59,740 nucleotides of DNA from an uncultured Clostridia bacterium (GTDB taxonomy: Bacteria; Bacillota; Clostridia; Christensenellales; UBA1242): the NCBI GenBank assembly GCA_945928645.1, contig CAMENR010000007.1:1-59740 (forward strand). Reading direction: 5' to 3'. Of the stretch, positions 42,501-57,500 are shown one piece after another. A program made the translations under genes and the position numbers. Under the pieces are notes generated by a model, which did no database searches, was not told the DNA's origin, and saw nothing but the letters and a program-made list of their open reading frames with translations. Every line of letters begins with the position of its first letter. Within the stretch, counting starts at the first letter, position 1.

Positions 42501-45500
42501 TGCAGTGTTCACAAAAGGCGTAACAGAGATTGCAGGTGGAACTTTTGACAACAACGTGGCAACAAAAGGTGCTGGAATCTATGTAGAGGGCGAAGAGGGT
42601 ATAAATATCCATTCGGCAACATTTAGCAATGGAAACAACAGTGTTTATACAACGGAAGATTTGCAGAGTAGCATAAGATATGGTGGTGCAATTTATGTAG
42701 CAAAGGGAACAGGCAAGGTTACTATTGGTGTTTTGGCTACTATAACAGACAACAAGGCTACCTACGGTGGTGGTTTGTATTATGACGGAGATACCAACGA
42801 GCCTGCAGTGTGCAATATAAACCTAGAAGCCTCTTGCAAGTTTGCAGGTAACAGTGCTGTTTATGGTGGTGCTATTTGTATCGGAGAATTGGTTGAAAGT
42901 TATAACAATCATATAGTAAGGATAACTCTTGCAACCATCAACACAAACTTTGCTCAATATGGCGGTGCAGTGGCAATACTTCGAGGAACACTAGAGGTGT
43001 TTGGAGGGGATATTAGCAGAAACACTTGTGGCGTGCGTGGCGATAATATTTATGTTTCACTAGGTGGAACGTTGTCTGTGTATGGTGGCAGTGTTGGTGC
43101 TGATGGCGTCAGTGGTGAAATTGTTGTGTTGGGCAACAATAGTGAATTAAGAAGTGGAAGAATGCAATTAGCAAGTGGGGCTACAATAAATGACGTAGTA
43201 AGGTTGTTTGATGGGGCAAAAATATTTGTTACCTCAGACTTAACATCTAGCAAAGTTGTTGTTGTGGCTTTGGACAAAACAGATAGAACATCGTCCAACC
43301 CATTGGATAGTTATCCAACTGGAACCGAGGGGGTAGTTGTTGCAACATTTGACAATGACATAGATTGCGATGCTTCAAAATTTGCAGTAGCAGAAGAAGC
43401 CAGTGAAAGATACAGAACAAAGGCAGACGCTCAAGATGTTATTGTTACAAAAGCATATTTCTCACTCATTATAGACACAGACGGTGGAAGTCTGATTACT
43501 GACTTAGAAAACGTAAGTGCATATGGGACAAAATATGTTGCAGATGTTTTATATGGCACAAACTTGAAAGATTTGCTAAAAAATACTACATCAAATAAAG
43601 ACAGAAAAGATTTTGAATCTTGGGGTATTGTTTCTGGAGAAAATATTGACAAAATAACTTCAGAAAGTGCTATGCCATATGCCGACCTACAAATAAAGGC
43701 GATTTATTCTCAATCTATTTATAGGTTAACACTTAACTTTAATGACACTAATGGGCTAAGCAAGACAAAAGCAGTATTTAACTTGGAAAACATAGCCAAT
43801 GATAACTTCCGCAATATTGTATATGATGATAGCAATGTTAGTATAGATGTATATGCTGTAGGCGAAGAAGCCAATGCGAAGGCTATGCTTAGAGCCTTGG
43901 GTGCAAGATTGCAAAGGTATGGATACATACTTTTAGGCTTTGATACTAATGATGGAAGTTCGGCAACAATAGACTTGGATGCAGGCAATTTTGAAATGCA
44001 GGCAGAAGATACTACAGTGTATGCAGTGTGGCAGGCAAAAGAATATGAAGTGAAATTCCACAGCAATCCAAAAGATGACTCTGCAGAAGAGGTAAAATCT
44101 ATTACTGTATTGTATGACAGCAAGTTTGCACTGCTTGGTGCTGAAGAAATCCTTTTGGCAGGATATAATCTTCAAGGTTGGGGGTTAGAGCCTAGTGGAG
44201 AAGGAGAAGTATTCAAAATAGGCGAAAATATCCTAATGAACAAAGAGATGACAGAACTTTTGCATTTCTATGCTGTTTGGGAGGCAAAGCATTATCAAGT
44301 TGTATACGAAAGCGGCAAACCAGATGCTTCTGGTAGTGTAGAACCAACAACAATGACTTATGGTGTAGAAGTCGAGTTATCTAGCAATTCATTTACTGTG
44401 GCAGGATACACTCAAATAGGCTGGAAAACAGCAGATGGAACTCAATATTTATTTGGCAAAAACTTAACTGTAATCAATTTGACTACTGAAGATTCTGTTA
44501 CGGTGTATGCAGTGTGGCAAGGCAACAAATATATTGTAGCATTGCACAAATCAAGTGATGAGTCTTCAGACACAGTTAATATAGAGGCAGTTTATGGTGA
44601 AACTACAGCAAGTTTGATTGATGTAAATGAAGTTGTTACCTATTCCAAAAACTTACTATGCTTTGTCGGTTGGACAACTGTGCCAATGGGCAACGTGGGA
44701 GATGTGGAGTATGAAAATGCACAGACAATATACAACTTTACTGTAGAAGATAGGATAGACCTTTATCCTGTGTTCCAAAAATATTTGTTGATAGTTTATT
44801 CCAACAATTTTGAAGATAAGTTTATTGAGGTAGAACCAGACAGTAGTGGTGTTGTTTCAATAGCAAAATCAATGCTCTTATCATTTGCTTATGTGGGACA
44901 TGAAGTTGGATTCTTGAGTAGAACAAAAGAGGTTTCTACTTCCAATACAAGCAATTTGATTTTTGATGAAAATGGGGTTATAACCATTCAAACAAATACC
45001 TTTGGCAAGCCAACATTAGAGTTGTTTGTCGCATGGAAGTCATTGTCATATACATTGCAGTTTGAGGTAGCAGAGGGCAATGGAGAATACCCAACTAGCG
45101 AATTATACGTTGCTCCAAAGGGAAGCAACGCCTATGCTTCGGGGGTAACTTCTTGCAGACTTCCTAATGATTTGGAAGACCCATCTATGCTTTATGGTTG
45201 GTCAATCTTGCCAGATGGAAGTGTTGTAAACTTTGAACTTGGTGCTTCGCTAACTCTTAGTCAAGATGTGATGGAGCAATTTGCAAAATATCAAGATATT
45301 TCTTTGGGAATTCTAACACTGTATGGCGTCAAAGAAACAGAATACAGTATTGAATACAACCTAAATACTACTCACACAATTATTGGTGCAAGTGCAACCG
45401 ATATCGTGGCAGAAAATTCCAACGAAACAGCCAAAGTTGATATTGGGACTAGGATTGATATTGTGTTTGCAGATATAGAAGGCAATGTGTGGGAGATTGG

Positions 45501-48500
45501 TGACCCAATAGATTCTGAAAATCCTGTATATGCATATTTTGGTGGTTGGGCATACTCTGCAGATTCTACGGTGGCAGATATTTCTCCAGTTGACGAAAAT
45601 GCAAGTGAACAGACTACAAAGTTTGCTGGCAAAGTAACCCTTTATGCTGTATGGCAAGAATACACCAATCCATTTATATTTGAATATTCTGGCACAAACA
45701 TTGTTGGGCTTAGCGACAAGGGTAGCAGTCTGGACAAAGCAAAAGTAGTATTGCCAAGACACAAACTTTATTCTACAGATCGAGGTGTTGTCATTGGCGA
45801 AGATATTACAGCAATAGTATCTCTGCCAAGCGAAAACAATATTGTTTCTATAGATTTTGGTTTTGTGATAGACAATTTTGAAATTGAATCCTTCGCTTTT
45901 GAAAATACTATCGGGCTGGAAACATTATCCAATATCAAACAAACACAGACAATCAATTATGGAGCGTTTGTAAACAACAGTCTTTGCGACATAACTTTTG
46001 CCGAAAGTGATACAATCAATTTGTTTGTAGGCAAAGATGGAAATGTGTATGCTCTTGATGGAACAAGTGCTGGATTGTTTGCTATGTTGTTAGCAAGGAC
46101 GATAATGGAGAAAAACTATGTTGTTCCACAGTCAGTGGAATATGGTTCTACTAGTTACGATATAACTTCCATTTTGCCTCTTGCCTTTGCAAAGACATCT
46201 TTTGAACACATCGCAATAACACAAACTGTAAAGTCTATCAGACAAGGGGCTTTGGCTCACACAGACAATTTGACCTCGCTCGAAATACCTTTTGTTGGTG
46301 GTGGAGAAAAGGCAGAAGATGGTGTTGCTTTTGCAAGTAGTCTAAAATATATTTTTGTTACAAGAGATGGGGAGGCTATTGTTCCTCAAAAACTTACTCA
46401 GGTTGAAGTAAAGAGTGAAATACTAACAACTATTGGAGATTATGCATTTGAAGGTTTTGAAAATTTGAATAGTGTGTCGTTCTCCAGTGGAGTAACTGTT
46501 ATTGGACAATATGCGTTTGCTGGTTGTTCAAGTCTAACAGAAGTAGGCACAAAGGGAGAATTTGACATATCTAGCATAACAGAAATTGGCTCATATGCAT
46601 TTACTGGTTGTGTGAGTATTCCAAAAAGCTTGGACTTGAGCAAAGTTATGGTGTTTGGGCAAAAAGTTTTTGATAATTCAGGTCTTGAGAAGGTTGTGCT
46701 TTCTGGTGAGGCAGAAGACTTTGGCAGTGCCAAGGCATTTGAAAATCTAGCCAGTTTGAAAGAGGCAAGATTGTATTCTACATTGGCATTTGATGCTGTA
46801 GTAAATGGCACCGGTATAACTGCTAGTGATATAGAAGAAGAACGAACTGGTGTCGTTTATACAAACATCAACTTCTATCAAAAACTTCTAAGGTCAGAAG
46901 AACTAAAAGGTTATTTGAGATACAACATAATTGTTGATAATTTGATTGATGTGCTAAATGGGGCAAATGAACTTGTAGGATTTTATTCTAACATTGAAGA
47001 TGCTATAGCAAATGCACAAAGTGGCAATAAGGTAATAGTTAAGAGTGACATCAAACTAAAAAATACTATTATAATTGACAAGACAATTTCCATTTATGCA
47101 GGATATGAAAAGCTTAATTCAGAAGAGAGAGAATCTTTTATCAACATCACAAGAGATACTCTTGACAATGTGTTTGTAGTAGAAAACAATGGAAATGTTT
47201 CGTTTGGTGGAAGTTTTGTCGATAGTGGCAACGCCCAGTATGTCAATGCAGATATGAATATTATTGGCAACAAGAGAGAGAATGCTGATAGTTTGATAAA
47301 ATTAAACAATGGTGTTGTTCGTTTTGATGTGGGGACATATGTATATGACCATATTTCGCAAAATGGCGCAGTAGTGTATGCTGTGGGTGGAATTATAAAT
47401 ATTACAGGCGCAGAATTCTACAACAACTATGCAACACAAAAAGGTGGAGTGTTCTACATAACAGATGGTGCAATGCTAAACATATCAAGAGCATCAATGC
47501 ACGACAACGGAGTGTTTGATGGGAACATTATGACCAAAAGTGGTGGTGTAGTGTTTGCTCAAGATGGTTGCCAAATTGCAATATCAGACAACTCTAATTT
47601 TGCCAATAATGGTGCTGAGAATGGTGGCGCAGTTTATATAAATTGCCAAGGCATTACTAGCACAATTGAGCAAAGTGAATTTGCAGGCAATAGGGCAAGT
47701 TTGTCTGGTGGGGCAGTGCTTGTTGAAAACGGTAAAGTTGTGATAAGCAATAATTCAATATTCTATTCCAACACAGCCAACAACTTTGGTGGGGCTATTG
47801 CTATGTATGATGGAGAGTTGTTCGTAGACAATAGCATTATTGGTTCTACAGAAAAAGAACATGGTGAGAATATAGCAATGAATATGGGCGGTGGACTTTA
47901 TGTTCAAGGTGGAATAGTTACTATTAAAAATTCAGAGTTTTCTTCTAATACTGCTTTGATTGGTGGCAACATTTATCTGTCATCAGACAAAACTGCAAAT
48001 ATATCTGATACTAGCATAGTTAATGGTAATGCAACAAGGGTAAATATTGGAACAGATGTGTTGGGTGGTGGAATATATGTTGACGGAGCAAAACTTAATA
48101 TCACTGGCAAAGAAACTGTGATAAGCGGAAACAGAGCCTATGCAGGTGCTGGTATTGCTATTGCAGAAAGAGGATATAATGATAGTGAAGTCAGACTAAG
48201 TGGCATAACTATCACAGAGAATATAGGCGATTTGATAGGGGCAATATATGTAAAGAATGGAAGATTGGAAATTGAAGCCTCAAAACTGTTGAAAAACAAT
48301 GCTAAAAAAGGTGCAGGTTTGTTGATTTCTAATGGCGAAGTGATTATAAAAGAAAATTGTGAAATTTCAGAAAACATTGCATCTGGCAATGGTGGTGGAT
48401 TATGTATAGAAGGTGGAACGGTTGCTATAGAAAATGCTGGAATAAGTGGAAATTCGGCAAACTTTGGTGGAAATATATTCTTTGATGATGGAAGGTTAAC

Positions 48501-51500
48501 TCTTAACAATGTTACCCTTAGCGAAGGATATTCTGTAGGTGGTTATGGTGGCGGGTTGTTTGTAAATTATAGCGAAGATGAAAGCGAAGCACAGATAGAG
48601 TTCTTGGCAGTAACATTTAGCCAAAACAGTGCGGGTTATGGTGGCGCTGTATTTACAAAACGAGCAATAACTATTCAAAATGCAACATTTGAAGAAAATG
48701 AAGCAACCGAACAAGGTGGAGCGATATTTGTAGGAGAAAATGCAAGAGTAGTTCTTGACGAAGTGCAAACACTTAACAATACAAGCAAAAGCGCTGAATA
48801 TTCCAATATTTATATAAATAATGATGCAAAGGAATATGCACTTTCTATCTCCAACAACACATCTATGGGAGATGGAGAAGATGGCAACGGAGTGTATCTC
48901 CCAAGAGGAAAAGTGATTGATGTTTCTGCTCGCACCTTGGGCAGTGAAGGCATTGTATCCATGAGAAAGAACAGAATAAGACTGTATATGGATTCTAACC
49001 CAGAAGATGAATCACTATGGGACGACGAGAATGGAATATTAGTTGCAAAATTTAGCGATGAAAAATATTCTATTGTAGGTGCAAGCAAATTTGTTTGTGA
49101 CGGGGTGTGCTTTACTCGTGTAGGGGCGTATATCTATGCAACCAATGCAACGGTTGTTGATGTAACAGTGCCAGACAAGCCAATAAACTATGCCAGCTTG
49201 AAAGATGCAGTGGAGCAATCTACAAACACACTAAAACAATATATTTTCGAGATATTCGCAGACCAAGTGATTGGCGAAAACAATGTAGTTGAGATTAAAA
49301 ACAAGCAGAATATAATAATTACTCGACAAAAAGATTCTTCAGCAAGGATATACAGAAAGGCATCTTACACAGGTAGTATGTTTGTTGTAAAAGGCACACT
49401 TTCTCTCAATTACGATATAGAAGAAATAACTTATCGTGAATCTGTGGAATCACTTGATATATTTGGAAGTGATGAAAGTGGTGAAAGTTCTCAAAAAGTT
49501 GATGCAACAGACGCTATTTTAAGAATAGAAAAAAATGGTTCATTGAGTGTATTTGAAGGAGTTACTATTCAAAACGGGACTAATAGCACAACCAATGGTG
49601 GTGCAGTGTATATCCAAGATAGTGAGTCCATATTCAATATGTTCAGTGGCACTATCAAGAATTGTTCGGCTGTAAACGGTGGTGCAATTGCAGTTATGGC
49701 AGGCACAGCACAGATAATCAGTGGTGTATTGTCAGACAATAATGCAGTAAATGGTGGGGCTATATATTCACAGGGCGCAGTTAATGTTGGAAGCGATTCT
49801 TCAATAACATTACTATCAGAAAATATTGCCAGCAAAAATGGTGGAGCTATATATCAAACAGCAGGCACAATCTTGCTAAAAAAGACAACATTTACAGGCA
49901 ATAATGCAGAAAACGGTGGAGCAATCTATGTTTGTGATGAAGGCTCTATTGAGATGAGTGATAGCGCATTTACTCAAAATTCAAGTTATAAGGGCGGAGC
50001 AGTTTATGCAATAGGTCAGACAACCATTATTGGATGTTCTTTCAACGAGAATGGCAATTCTTCGGAAACGACTTGCAATGCAGGTGGGGCAGTATATTTT
50101 GCTGGAAATGAAACAAAACCTATAGAGGTGAATGGTTCAATATTTGCAAAAAATAGTGCAAACATTGGTGGCGCTGTTTATGTAGAAAAAGGTGATGTAA
50201 CAATTCGCAATACAAATGAGGATAAAAAGGGTTATATTACAGAAAATACTGCAATATATGGCTTAGGATTGTATGTTAATGGTGGGAATGTTGTGGTCTT
50301 GTCATATACAATTTCGGCAAATACTAATTCTGATGAAGAGAGTTCTTTTGGTGGTGGTGTATATGTCTTTGGTGGAAATGTGTCCTTAAGTAACACAGAA
50401 ATTAGTGGCAACACAACAACTTCTGGTGGAGGTATCTATCTTACAAATGGAAAACTAAATATCCGCGGAGGCAAAATTTCGGGCAACAATGCAGACCTTG
50501 GTGGCGGTTTGATGATGGTTGGTGGCACGCTAACACTCTCTGGATATACTGATGAATCAATAAGCAATGCAAGTGTCGAGATAACAAACAACAATGCAGG
50601 CCTTGGTGGTGGATTGTATTTGACTGGTAGTGGAAGTTCAGAAAGTGCAGAGATAACCAATACAGACATAATTAACAACACTTCAACTGGTTTTGCTGGT
50701 GGAATGTATGTTATGGGTGTTAATGTTACTCTTCAAAATACTCAAATTTATGGCAATAAATGTGGGTCAGAGTATGATTATAGCCAAGATATTTGGTTTG
50801 CAGGCAATAGTTATATGGTTGTGGGTTCACAAGTGTTATTGGGTGAAGAAACAGAGGGCGACCCAACAGCAACTATTTACATTTCTGGCGAAACAAAAAT
50901 GACTAATTTTGCTACTCCAACTGCAACTTCAAACAAAGCATTTATTTTCAATTCTGATTTTGATTATTCCAATCTTAATCAAAAGATTTATCTAAAACAC
51001 GAGGCAAATGCTTTTGGCGAATACAAGGATACTTTCTTTGTGGCAAGCGATATAAGTAGAATGGAAGCACATATAACATTGTTGGTTGATGCTGGCATTC
51101 CTTACGGAACTAAGGTTGCCTATGTTCAAGCACAATATATAGATAGGGCAGTTGCTTCATTCAGCATACCAATCAATTCCGACTATACCTTAAGGCAAGG
51201 CAAAGCACCAAATGAAGACTACTTAGTCCTTGGTCCACAGGCATATCAAGTTATGGATAGTGATGCTAATATTGTTTATATTCACGATAGTTTGCAAAAT
51301 GCAATCAATGCTTCTATAAATCATGCTTATATAAGTGGAGAACAGTTGATTGTAGTAATAAACGAAGAAGTGGTGTCTTTGGACAGCCCAGTCGTTGTTG
51401 GACTAGAACCATTTAACACTTCAAACGATGTTGTATATATTGTTTCAAGAAAAAATGCTACAATTGTAAGAGATGGTTATACAGGTAATCTTCTTATGAT

Positions 51501-54500
51501 TGGCAAATATGGAGTAGTAAATATCGGAACAAATTGTGCAACAGGCTTTGCAAAAGTGTTGGACGGAATAAAAGATGATGCCACTGACAATTATCCAACG
51601 ATAACATTTGATGGCACACTTTCTGATGGTTTAAGTGATGTAACTTCTCTCATACGAAACACAGGCAGTTTGACTCTTGGCGAGAACGTTATATTAAGCA
51701 ATAACAAGGTGTCATCATTTGGAAATATTGAAAAACGAAATGGTGGAGCAGTTGTAACACTATCAACAGATGAGAGTTATGTTGCAAAACTTAGAGTATG
51801 TGGAGCAAAATTTGTATTTAACAGTGTAAATGGCAATGGTGGTGCTATTAGTATGGAACAAGGATCTTACTTGCAATTTGAAAGTGGGTGGATAGAAGGT
51901 AATACTGCATCATATTCTGGTGGTGGTATTGTTGTAGATGGTGCCACAGCAGAAATTTCTGGTGGAAAAATAACCAACAACTCCGCAAGACTGCTTGGTG
52001 GCGGTATTGCTGTTAGAAATGGCGGAATATTAGAAGTTATTGGTGGTGTTGAAATAACCAATAACTCTGCTACAAATGGTGGTGGAATTTCGCTATTTAA
52101 GAGTGGTAGTGTAACAACAAAAATTAATAATTCCAAAAACAAGGTTTCAATTTGCGAAAACAGGGCAACTAGTGGTGGTGGAGTGTTTGTAGCTAGTTCG
52201 CCAGTAGACAACGAGATAGTCGCAACAATTACTCTTGGCGGTGTTGAAATAAAAAATAATATGGTTACAAAATATGGTGGTGGTGTTTGTATTACGACAT
52301 TATCAGAAGGCGACAATGAAAACAATGCAACCTACCATGGCATATTAAAAGACAGTGAAGGCAAAAAACTATTGGGAGTAGATGCAACCATTGGATCTAA
52401 AGATGAGGCAAATAATGGAGCTATCCTGGAAGACAATGAGGCAAAGAACACAGTGGGATCTATTCCAAAAGATAATGCAAACAAATTGTATGGTTTGGGC
52501 GGTGGTTTGTATGTTTTGGGTGCAACTGTGCAAATTTGGAATACAGATATAATAAGCAACAGCACTCAGTTTGAGGTAAATTATTCTTACAAGGGCGAGT
52601 CCTTCCATGAAAATGTTGGTGGTTATGGCGCAGGTATTTATGCAACCTATTCCAATGTGAAAATTAACGATTGCAACATAAGCAAAAACACTGCGATCAA
52701 AGATGGTGGTGGAATGTATGTGGATATTGGCGCAAGTGTAACATTCTCAAAAGTAGGTAGCAAAAAAGTTTCTACAGTTGCAATGAATAGTGCAGAAAAT
52801 GGCGGTGGAATATATATTAACAGACCGGCAGATAGCAAGGAAAATATCAATACAGAATGTCTTGTCCAAAATATTCAAATTGGTGGAGAAGGGCAATCCA
52901 ATATTGCTACTGGCAATGGCAAGGGTGTTTATGTTAATAGTTCAAGCAATTTTAGAACATTTGTGTTGCATGACTCTTTGGGCGGAAACTTAAGTATGGA
53001 CATCAAGATTTATGATGCTGTCTATCTAGCACCTTACACATTTACAAATGATAAGGGTGAAGAAGTAAGAAAAGATGCAGTAATTTATGTATATGGTCAT
53101 TATGTAACTGGTGTAACTGTAAATGTCGCTTTGGCAGATGACATACAAAAGACTCGTGGGCACGTCATTGCAACATATATTTGTGATAACCCAGAGATTT
53201 GGGCTGATGAAAGAATTTTTGTTACTGAAGATCTTGTAAATCCTTATTGCTTTATTGCAAAAGATGAAAATGTAGTTGTTGGCATTAAGGTTGTGCTGAG
53301 AGAAAATGAAGACAAATCTCAGGCAAGATTCTTTGAGTCTTTGGAGGAATCATTTGATAAGTTGACTTCTGGAACTTGGACATTTGTTCTCCTTAGGAAC
53401 CTAGACAAAACTACTATCAACTCTGAAGAATTTGACTTTACAGTAAAGAGAAGTATCACTATAAGCGAACCTCTCACAGCAAAAGTTTGTTCTGGAGAAT
53501 TGATTGATGGCGAAAGAGATTGGGTAGAAGTATTAGAAGATTCTACATACAACAGAAAGATTGTTAAGATTGATACAGAAAATCTAAACAGTGGCAATAT
53601 TTTCCAAAACTCTGGCAATTTGACCATAAGAGGTGTTGTATTTGCGGATAGTGAGGGTGTTGGTATTGTAAATAACAAAGGAAATGCTCAATTTACATTA
53701 ACGGAAAACTCTACTATACAGGGATACAAAACAACTGCAATAACTGCAGGCACAGGAGTTGTGATAATAGAAGGGTCAAATATTTTGAGTTGCGAGTCTA
53801 ATATTGTTAAAATAACAGATGATGCAACATTAACTATGACAGGCTGTGTTATAAACAATAATTCCACAGGAAGTGAAAGTTGTGTGATAGTTTCATCGGG
53901 AAAAGAGAATACTATAACCTCTTGTGAATTTACAAATAACTCTTGCACAAGTGATGGTGGTGCTATAACAAACAAAGGACATTTGACAATTAGTGCAACC
54001 AAGTTTGTAAATAATAAAGCCGGTGGAATAGGTGGTGCAGTATATAGCAGTGGTGTATTAACGATTGCAAAGGAAGGCGAAAACGCATGCTTGTTTACCA
54101 ATAACAATGCACAAAGTGGTGGTGCGATCTATGCAACACAAAACCTCACAATAACGGGAGCAATATTCAATAGCAATACTGCTAGTGAAAATGGTGGCGC
54201 AATTTGTGCTATTGGAGAAGAAAGAGCAGAATTGACATTAAACAATGTTGAGATAAAGAACTCCTATACAATGAAAAATGGACTAAAAGTGCAAGGGGCA
54301 ACAAATGGTGGTGGATTGTATGCAGATAACTACACAATTTCGTTTAATGGTGTAAATTCTATTTCTAATAACGTAGCAATAAATGGTGGAGGTATGTATC
54401 TTTCCAACTGCACAATTACTACATATAGCAGCTCTAAAGTGGATATTCAATCCAATCTTGCCAAAGGAGGAAATGGTGGTGGTGTGTATATCTCAGCAGA

Positions 54501-57500
54501 AGAAGTAACACTGGGAGATGGTGTTGAGATTTCCAGCAACACTGCATACTTGGGCAATGGTGGTGGCGTGTATGTTAGCAAAGGAAATGTAGCTGTGCAG
54601 GGTGCAACTGTCAGTGACAACAATGCTGTGGCAGATTTGTCAACTACTGACAAAGTTAAAGATTGCACAACAGGTTTTGGCGGTGGAATTTATGTTGGCA
54701 GTGAAGCCAGTCTCAGTGTTTCTAAAGGTGTTGTTGGAAGCAATGTTTTTGAAGAAAATATTCCAAAGAAACCAAATAAGGCTCTTTATGGGGCAGGGAT
54801 ATATTCTTCTGGCGAAGTTTCTATTTCTGTAGGAAGCATACAAGGCAATGTTGCTACTATTGACAATGATACAGTTTATACAACCAACTTGACAGAATCA
54901 TTCAAGACCACAGGCAAGGCAATGGGTGGTGGTGTTTATGGGGCAGGAACTTTAACTGTCAGTGGTGGAAGTATCTTAAGCAATAGCGCAGATTATGGCG
55001 GTGGTATCTACCTTGCAGGAACACTTGAATTATCCGGTGGTTCTATTGCTCAAAACACAGCAAGTTATGGCGCAGGATTGTATGTTAACAGCGAAAAAGC
55101 AGAGTTAACTGGTGGCTCAATAACAGAAAACATCGCAAAATACAATGTTGAAGGAGAAGAAAATAGAACTATCGTTGGTGGTTTTGGTGGTGGTGTATAT
55201 GTTGCAGAGGGTAAGAAATTCGTCTTAGGAGAATCCACTACAAAATCAGCAGAAAGCACTGCAAAAGCAACTTCGTCATCTACTTCAATATCCAAAAATT
55301 CGGCTTACAAAGGTGGCGGGGTGTATGTAGCAGGTTCGTATGACGAATCAACACCAACTATATTTACTCTTAACACAGCAACCATTGGTGGCAGTGGAGC
55401 AGGTAACAACGCAATATATGGTGGTGGAGTGTATGTTGATATGAAGGTTGTATCTAAGTATAACAATGAAGGGATATTCTTAGAAGACAACTACTACCCA
55501 GCCAAATTGATAGTTAATGGTGGAACTATATCATACAATAATACAGTAGATCTCCCAGAAGAATTAAAAGATATTACTTTAGATCAAATCCCTAGTGGTG
55601 GTGGTATATATTGCATGGGAACACTGGATATTAGTGAGGCAAAAATATCAAACAACACAGCAGTCGGCTCTGGTGGTGGAATATACTTTACCAACAAGTC
55701 TGTAGAAAAGGGAATAAACAACTTCACCTTGACAATTACTAACTCAACATTTAACAATAATACTGCTAATATCGCAGGTGCAATTTTGATGCAAGTGCAG
55801 GGAGAGGGAAGTTATAATTTGAGTGATTGCACATTTACAGAAAACAGTGCAAAGATGCAAGCTGGTGCAGTGCAAGTGGAAGGAAGCGCAGTGTTTGCAA
55901 GGTGCGAATTCTATAAAAATAAGGCCGGAGAGGAAGGCTCAGCCGAAAACACTAAAGGTGGCGCATTGTATATCCAAAGATTAGATAATAGATCTTTCAA
56001 TTATATAAAGATAGATAGTTGTATCTTTGGTGATGATGGGAAAGGTAACGAGGCAAAACTTGGTGGGGCAATCTATGTTCATGGCAAAGAAGAAAACAGC
56101 ACCCTAATGGTATCCAGAGTAGAAATATATGGCACTACAATAACAGGCAATGGTGAAGGGACAGACAAAGGTAGTTATGGTGGTGGTGTGTATATAGAAA
56201 ATTCTACGGTTACATTTGCAAGCAATGGTGATAGCAAAAACAATATATTATCAAACAACAAAGCTGAAAATGGTGGCGCTATTGCCTTTAAGTGTGCAAC
56301 TGCAACTAAACAAATGGAAGATGACGGAAGCCTTACTATTTCAAATGGAACAGAGTTTAAATCAAACATCGCAACCAACGGAGGAGCTTTGCATATCGAG
56401 TCTGGCAATGTAGAAGTTATAAGTGGTGTGTTTGGTTATGACGATAGCAAAGATGTTAACTATATCTACTCAAAAAGCAAAAAAACTGTTAGTTTTAATA
56501 CTGCCAATATATTAGAAGCAGATGCAAATGAAATACAAAATGATTATGGGAATAATGCAACTAACGGTGGGGCGATATATCTGGCGGGTGGCAACTTAAC
56601 TATTGGCGAAAGTTCCAAGATTATTGGCAATTATGCAACAGAAGGAGGATCCCTCTATGTATCAGGTGGAACAGCAAATATTTTAGCAAACAAACCAACT
56701 ACAACCAATAGTTCCGACAGTAGCAAAATCCCTGTTGGTAATATTATTGCAAACTTTGCAGGGAATGGTGGAGCAGTGGCTATTACAGGTGGAGAACTAA
56801 ATGTAGGTCGTTTTGGAGATGAGGAAGGAAATAAAAAGCCTGGATATATTTGCAACAACTATGCACTCAATGGTGGTGCTATCTATGGCAAAGGAAAAAA
56901 TGCAAAAATCAACTTAACCTTTGGTGGTATATACAACAACAGAGTGCTTAGAAAGATGAATAACAACATATATGAACACGGGCAAGGCGGTGGAGTATAT
57001 ACTTCTGAAAATGTTGTGTTGAATGTGAACAACTTTACTATCCAAGGTAATTATGCTTATGAAGGTGGTGGATTGTATCTGAATAACGATGCTACAACGA
57101 CAATCAAAGCATGCAACAGTGCTGATGCGGAAACAACAAAAATTTGCGAAAACACAGCAATAAAAAATGGTGGCGGAATATATGTCAATTCGTCATCATC
57201 TAAGTTAGACTTTGGTGGGGCATGTATATTCAATAACTCTGCAGGAGAATGTGGTGGTGGTATTTGTATAGTTGGTGGGGAAATTACACAAAAAGCATTT
57301 GGTGGTTCTGTCAAAATGGGTGGCAATAGTGCCTTTTATGGTGGTGCAATCGCTGTTAAGGGCGGAAGAATATCTCTCAGCAGGTTATCTTTTGGTGGTG
57401 TTCTATTTGAAACAAAAGTTGAGGATGGAAAACTTGTTCCAAAAATGGAGAATAAAGAAAGGGTTATTCTTGATGTAGTTGATGAGGTATCTAAAAAAGC

